Shown one piece after another: positions 59,966 through 64,000 of a DNA stretch of 64,000 nt (its first letter is position 1; the number at the start of each line of letters is the position of its first letter). Position numbers and translations under genes: made by a program. The notes below the pieces were generated by a model. The model was not told the DNA's origin. It ran no database searches and saw only the letters and a list, made by a program, of their open reading frames with translations. Source of the stretch: Flavobacterium sp. 90 (GTDB lineage Bacteria > Bacteroidota > Bacteroidia > Flavobacteriales > Flavobacteriaceae); NCBI RefSeq assembly GCF_004339525.1, contig NZ_SMGE01000001.1:3100001-3164000 (forward strand), in the 5' to 3' direction.

Positions 59966-61379
59966 ACTCCTAATTTTATTTTGTTGTCTTTTTTTCTCAA
60001 CAAACGAAAAACCAAAGACGGCAGATTCACATTCAATAACAAAAAATATGATTCACAAAGTAGATTCAGCAACGATTGAACCTTTTTCTGATGATGAGAT
60101 TTATAATGCGAAAGTATTAGAAAGTGTATTTGAGAAATTACAGAAAATTGAAAAGAACAACAATCAAAAGATAAACATTGTTCATATTGGAGATTCTCAT
60201 ATTCAGGGCGATTTAATGACCAATGAAATCAGAAAGAATCTACAGCAGAAATTTGGGAATGCTGGTCGCGGTTTGGTTTTTCCATATCAATTAGCCAAAA
60301 CAAACGGTTCTTATAACGAGCGTTTTCGTTCGAATAGAGTATGGGAAAGTTACCGAAATATTCATCCTTTTAAAAATGTTCCGGTAGGTTTAAGCGGAAT
60401 TGGACTTTGGAGAGATACCGGAGGTTTTGCGGTTGAACTGAATGTCAAAGATGCGGCTTATAAGTTTAATACAATTCGAATTATTACGCCTCAAAACCAA
60501 AATATGTTTGATTTGGCAACATCATCGCAAACCAGTATTATTCAGTCGACAGAGCGAAAAGTAATTACGCATAAAATCAAAAAAGGTGAAGCGATCTCAA
60601 CCATTGCTGATAAATACAATGTTTCGGTTGCCGAAATCAAAAGAAACAATCATCTTAAGTCAGATAATATTCGTGCAGGAAGAGTATTGAAAATTCAAAC
60701 AAACGAAACAAAGCTCAAAGCAATCAAGAATTCATCGTTTGTTTCTTTAGATTTAGAATCGGATTCCTTTAGTCATTATTACAATTCAGATAAAGCATTA
60801 GATAAGATTTATTTGATTCCGAATAAAAACGCTAAAGAATATGAACTAAACGGAATTGTTCTCGAGAAGGATTCACCAGGTTTGATTTACAGCAGTATTG
60901 GAGTAAATGGCGCTAAGTTTTCGGATTATACTAAATATCCTTTGTTCTTTGAGCAGTTAAAAGCATTACATCCTGATATGTTGGTTCTTTCTTTAGGAAC
61001 AAATGAAAGCTACGATCATATGGAAGCTCCGGTTTATATTGAACAGATTCGTCATTTTATTAAGAAAGTAAGAGAACAAAATATAAATGTTCCAATAATT
61101 ATTAGTACGCCGGCACCTTCTTTGCTTAAAGGGAGAAGAACTAATACATACATATTCGATTATGCCAGAAGTATAATTCAAATTGCCGAAACGGATAATG
61201 TTGCTGTTTGGGATTTATACGATGAATTTGGCGGAATGCATGGAATTAATCAATTAAAAACTCAAGGATTAATTGGGCCGGATTGGGTTCATTATTCTAA
61301 AAAAGGATACGAAAAACAAGGAAATTTGTTTACACAGGCATTTTTAAGCGCATACAATAATTTTAAATTAAAGAATTAA
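59958..61379 (+). CDS. SGNH/GDSL hydrolase with an internal LysM domain
   Basis: The 473-residue protein has a short signal sequence (MTRLLILFCCLFFSTN). Block I is IVHIGDSHIQGD. A LysM domain sits at about 196-240 (THKIKKGEAISTIADKYNVS, VAEIKRNNHLKSDNIRAGRVL), then block III LVLSLGTNESYDH and block V DWVHYSKKGYEKQG. LysM binds GlcNAc-containing polymers such as peptidoglycan, and its place splits the catalytic fold between blocks I and III. The start overlaps the preceding gene by 8 bp and the MBOAT gene follows after 1 bp. Acts probably on the cell wall in the periplasm. Confidence 0.85.
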   Translation: MTRLLILFCCLFFSTNEKPKTADSHSITKNMIHKVDSATIEPFSDDEIYNAKVLESVFEKLQKIEKNNNQKINIVHIGDSHIQGDLMTNEIRKNLQQKFGNAGRGLVFPYQLAKTNGSYNERFRSNRVWESYRNIHPFKNVPVGLSGIGLWRDTGGFAVELNVKDAAYKFNTIRIITPQNQNMFDLATSSQTSIIQSTERKVITHKIKKGEAISTIADKYNVSVAEIKRNNHLKSDNIRAGRVLKIQTNETKLKAIKNSSFVSLDLESDSFSHYYNSDKALDKIYLIPNKNAKEYELNGIVLEKDSPGLIYSSIGVNGAKFSDYTKYPLFFEQLKALHPDMLVLSLGTNESYDHMEAPVYIEQIRHFIKKVREQNINVPIIISTPAPSLLKGRRTNTYIFDYARSIIQIAETDNVAVWDLYDEFGGMHGINQLKTQGLIGPDWVHYSKKGYEKQGNLFTQAFLSAYNNFKLKN

Positions 61380-61380
61380 G

Positions 61381-63066
61381 TTGATTACAATAGATAGCAT
61401 AAATGATTGGTTTGTTCAAAATTTTGGTGCAATTACCTTAGAGCAAGCTAAAAGTTGGTTTATATACAATCCCGAAGAAAAATTATTGTTTAATACAGGT
61501 TTATTCTTAGGACTGTTTTTGGTTTTTTATTTTGTGTATGCTTTTTTACGCAAGACATTTTATTTGAGATTAACGTATGTTATTCTCTTCTCGCTTTTCT
61601 TTTATTATAAGTCAAGCGGAATTTACTTTTTACTCTTATTACTTTCTTCGGTCGTAGATTATGGTTTGAGTCAGATTATTTTTAAAACAACAAAAGACAG
61701 TACAAAGAAAATTTATCTTGTAATAAGTGTAATCCTGAATTTAGGATTATTGGGGTATTTCAAGTATATGAATTTCATGATTGTGACATTCAATGATATG
61801 TTTCATGGTAATTATCAGCTTCATGATGTTTTTCTTCCTGTTGGAATTTCGTTTTATACTTTTCAGTCGATGAGTTATATTATTGAGATTTATCGTGAAG
61901 AAATCAAGCCAACAAAAAACTATATTGAATATTTATTTTTCGTTTCGTTTTTCCCGCAATTAGTTGCCGGACCAATCGTTAGAGCAAAAGATTTCTTGCC
62001 ACAGATTTATCAAAAATTAAATCTAACAAAGCAAGATGTAAACAACGCTTTGTTTTTAATTATTGGAGGTTTAATCAAGAAAACTGTAATTTCAAATTAT
62101 ATCTCTATAAACTTCGTTGACCGTGTTTTTGATACGCCAATGAATTATACTTCGTTTGAAAATTTAATGGCATCTTACGGATATGCAATTCAAATTTATT
62201 GTGATTTCTCAGGATATTCAGATATGGCAATCGGGATTGCTTTATTGTTAGGATTCAAATTACCGGCCAACTTTAGAACGCCATATAAGTCAACTTCTAT
62301 AACAGATTTCTGGAGAAGATGGCATATTTCGCTTTCAACCTGGTTAAAGGATTTCTTGTATATTTCTATTGGAGGAAACAGAGAAGGTTCGTTTGCAGGA
62401 TATCTATTCCCTAGTTTATTCTTTTTCGGGTTATTGCTTTGGGGAATTTCAAATGTAAAAGAGAGTTTTATTCCATTTGGGATAGCAATTGGAGCAATCG
62501 TATTATTCTGTTTGACATTTTTACTTTCAAAGAAAAAACATCAAACATTGGTAACCAATTTCAATTTGTTTACCACAATGCTTTTAGGCGGATTATGGCA
62601 TGGAGCAGGAGCACAATTTATTGTTTGGGGAGCATTACACGGATTAGCATTAGCGGTACATAAAATTTTCATGGAATTTTTCCCTTCCAAAAAAGAGGGA
62701 AAAAGTTCAAATTTCTTGTGGACATTATTCTCTATAGTAATAACATTTCATTTCGTAGTTTTCTGTTGGATCTTTTTCCGAGCTAGAGATTTCGAAACAG
62801 CTTTGCAAGTAATCAATAATATTGGTCAATTAACTTTCGAGCCGGAACATTGGAAAGCAATTGTTTTAGGATATAAAAACGTATTTGGATTAATGCTTTT
62901 TGGATATGTTTGGCATTTCTTACCGGAAGTATTTACAGACAAAATGAAATTAGTTTTCGATAAAACTCCTTTACTAGGAAAAGCAATTATTCTAGGTTTC
63001 GTATATTGGGTTGTTTATGCAACAGCAGTTGCGGGTTCACAACCTTTTATTTATTTCCAGTTTTAA
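61381..63066 (+). CDS. MBOAT-family O-acyltransferase (AlgI/PatA/DltB-like, TTG start)
   Basis: The 561-residue protein has ten or more membrane segments and the MBOAT signature: SFYTFQSMSYIIEIYR, QLVAGPIVRAKDFLPQ, DFWRRWHISLSTWLKDFLY (His about 315), and GGLWHGAGAQFIVWGALHG (active-site His about 407). Family members move an acyl group across the inner membrane to a periplasmic acceptor. The TTG start lies 1 bp after the preceding stop. Two SGNH genes upstream give the layout of peptidoglycan or polysaccharide O-acetylation systems. The LysM partner favours peptidoglycan. Confidence 0.88.
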   Translation: MITIDSINDWFVQNFGAITLEQAKSWFIYNPEEKLLFNTGLFLGLFLVFYFVYAFLRKTFYLRLTYVILFSLFFYYKSSGIYFLLLLLSSVVDYGLSQIIFKTTKDSTKKIYLVISVILNLGLLGYFKYMNFMIVTFNDMFHGNYQLHDVFLPVGISFYTFQSMSYIIEIYREEIKPTKNYIEYLFFVSFFPQLVAGPIVRAKDFLPQIYQKLNLTKQDVNNALFLIIGGLIKKTVISNYISINFVDRVFDTPMNYTSFENLMASYGYAIQIYCDFSGYSDMAIGIALLLGFKLPANFRTPYKSTSITDFWRRWHISLSTWLKDFLYISIGGNREGSFAGYLFPSLFFFGLLLWGISNVKESFIPFGIAIGAIVLFCLTFLLSKKKHQTLVTNFNLFTTMLLGGLWHGAGAQFIVWGALHGLALAVHKIFMEFFPSKKEGKSSNFLWTLFSIVITFHFVVFCWIFFRARDFETALQVINNIGQLTFEPEHWKAIVLGYKNVFGLMLFGYVWHFLPEVFTDKMKLVFDKTPLLGKAIILGFVYWVVYATAVAGSQPFIYFQF

Positions 63067-63099
63067 TAGAGAAGGTTCAAAGGATCAAAGTTACAAAGG

Positions 63100-63128
63100 C
63101 GCAAAGGTTTATTCTTTGCGTTTTTTTT
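63100..63128 (+). terminator. Terminator of the SGNH-MBOAT operon
   Basis: CGCAAAG (63100-63106) pairs with CTTTGCG (63114-63120) followed by eight Ts. Confidence 0.7.
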
Positions 63129-63136
63129 ATTTATAG

Positions 63137-63300
63137 CCACAGATTAAAAGGATTGAAATGATTTTGAAATCTGCTAAAATCTTTTTTAATCTGCGTGAAA
63201 CAAAAAAAACTTTGCGTCTTCGCGGCTTTGCGAGCAAAAAAACATAGCGAACTTTGCGTAAAACTTCGCGCACGTTGCGGTAAAATCAAAACGCACTTTG
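63137..63300. repeat. Mixed repeat block (CCACAGATTA element and ACTTTGCG elements)
   Basis: The 301 bp gap 63067-63367 holds no gene before ffh. CCACAGATTAAAAGGATT (63138-63155) opposes TTTTTTAATCTGCGTG. Then comes an ACTTTGCG-rich stretch (63209-63300: CTTTGCGTCTTCGCGGC, GCGAACTTTGCG, CGCGCACGTTGCGG). Both motif families occur at other gaps (21105, 15139). Confidence 0.6.
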
Positions 63301-63314
63301 TACTTAAATAAAAA

Positions 63315-63345
63315 TTGCCTGAAATATCTAATTAGATTATCTTTG
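63315..63345 (+). promoter_or_regulatory. ffh promoter
   Basis: TTG at 63315-63317, a 20 bp spacer, and TATCTTTG at 63338-63345, 22 bp before the ATG. Confidence 0.65.
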
Positions 63346-63367
63346 CACTTCAAATAAAGAAAAAATT

Positions 63368-64000
63368 ATGTTTGATAATTTAAGTGATAAGTTAGATAAA
63401 GCGTTCCATATATTAAAAGGACACGGTAAAATTACAGAAGTAAACGTTGCCGAAACCTTAAAAGAAGTTCGTCGTGCCTTACTTGATGCCGATGTTAACT
63501 TTAAAATTGCTAAAGATTTTACTGCCAAAGTAAAAGAAAAAGCGATTGGACAGGACGTTTTAACAACACTTCAACCAGGACAATTATTGGTGAAGTTAGT
63601 AAAAGACGAACTAACAGAATTGATGGGTGGAGATGTTGCGGGAATAAATCTTTCCGGAAATCCAAGCATTATCTTAATGTCAGGATTGCAAGGTTCTGGT
63701 AAAACAACTTTCTCTGGTAAGCTTGCCAATTTTTTAAAGACTAAGAAAAATAAAAAACCACTTCTTGTAGCTTGTGATATCTACCGTCCTGCGGCGATTA
63801 ATCAGTTGCACGTTGTTGGAGATCAAATAGGTGTTGAGGTTTACTCAGAGCCAGAAAACAAAAATCCTGTAGAAATTGCTCAAAACGCAATCAAACATGC
63901 AAAAGCAAACGGTTTCAACATAGTTATTGTCGATACCGCTGGACGTCTTGCAGTAGATCAGGAAATGATGGATGAAATTGCTCGCGTTCATAAAGCAATT
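63368..64000 (+). CDS. ffh: Signal recognition particle protein Ffh (cut by the window end)
   Basis: The first 211 residues are present. They include the N-domain (MFDNLSDKLDKAFHILKG, EVRRALLDADVNFKIAKDF), the G1 loop MSGLQGSGKTTFSGKLA (about residues 103-119), ACDIYRPAAINQL and the G3-type IVDTAGRLAVDQE. The rest of the GTPase domain and the Met-rich M domain lie beyond position 64000. Ffh with 4.5S RNA targets nascent membrane proteins to FtsY and the translocon. The frame is open to the edge. Confidence 0.95.
   Translation, partial: MFDNLSDKLDKAFHILKGHGKITEVNVAETLKEVRRALLDADVNFKIAKDFTAKVKEKAIGQDVLTTLQPGQLLVKLVKDELTELMGGDVAGINLSGNPSIILMSGLQGSGKTTFSGKLANFLKTKKNKKPLLVACDIYRPAAINQLHVVGDQIGVEVYSEPENKNPVEIAQNAIKHAKANGFNIVIVDTAGRLAVDQEMMDEIARVHKAI

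Overview
The window looks like the chromosome of a Flavobacterium-type member of the Bacteroidota. DNA is AT-rich, start codons rarely have a Shine-Dalgarno sequence, and promoters carry the Bacteroidota -7 box TAnnTTTG, often with a TTG/TTTG -33 element about 19-20 bp upstream. Type IX secretion (T9SS) C-terminal sorting domains, a PorV-like protein, TonB-dependent receptors, an HmuY-family lipoprotein, DUF6607, and an HMG-CoA reductase plus isopentenyl-diphosphate isomerase pair all fit that group. Species cannot be decided from sequence reading alone.

Layout. 1-4797: tail of a surface-polysaccharide locus (glycosyltransferase end, methyltransferase, GT4, Wzy/ligase-like protein, initiating sugar transferase). 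4799-14985: envelope and housekeeping genes (DUF4105, PorV-like protein, PssA, GH25 lysozyme, LptB, AhpD-like protein, TatC, KdsD, RecQ). 15363-25524: metabolism and oxidative-stress genes (FAD oxidoreductase, quinone oxidoreductase, Xaa-Pro aminopeptidase, exported MsrA and MsrB, Idi, QueD-like, PrxQ, ManA). 25603-25852: two identical tRNA-Thr genes, each with its own promoter and terminator. 26341-43980: XRE regulator, HMG-CoA reductase, lipoproteins, HtpG, OmpA-family lipoprotein, ABC ATPase, S9 peptidase, KAS III, CutC, a large outer-membrane receptor and ArgS. 44389-52680: an RHS/polymorphic-toxin-like locus. It holds a small T9SS-sorted protein with one YD peptide, a 2353-residue SpvB/FG-GAP/RHS protein with a recently duplicated internal module, a small membrane protein in the immunity position, and a decayed RHS-core fragment. 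52739-56465: probable haem-uptake locus (DUF6607, TonB receptor, HmuY). 56661-58229: T9SS-secreted repeat protein. 58481-63066: SGNH, SGNH+LysM and MBOAT operon, probably for O-acetylation of an envelope glycan. 63368-end: ffh, cut by the window edge.

The most interesting part is the RHS locus. It combines a T9SS-tagged YD mini-protein, a fresh duplication of a lectin-like module inside the RHS barrel region, an unassigned C-terminal tip, and a decayed core fragment behind the candidate immunity gene. The gaps between ordinary genes also hold several distinct families of palindromic repeats, some as two-part composites present at two loci.
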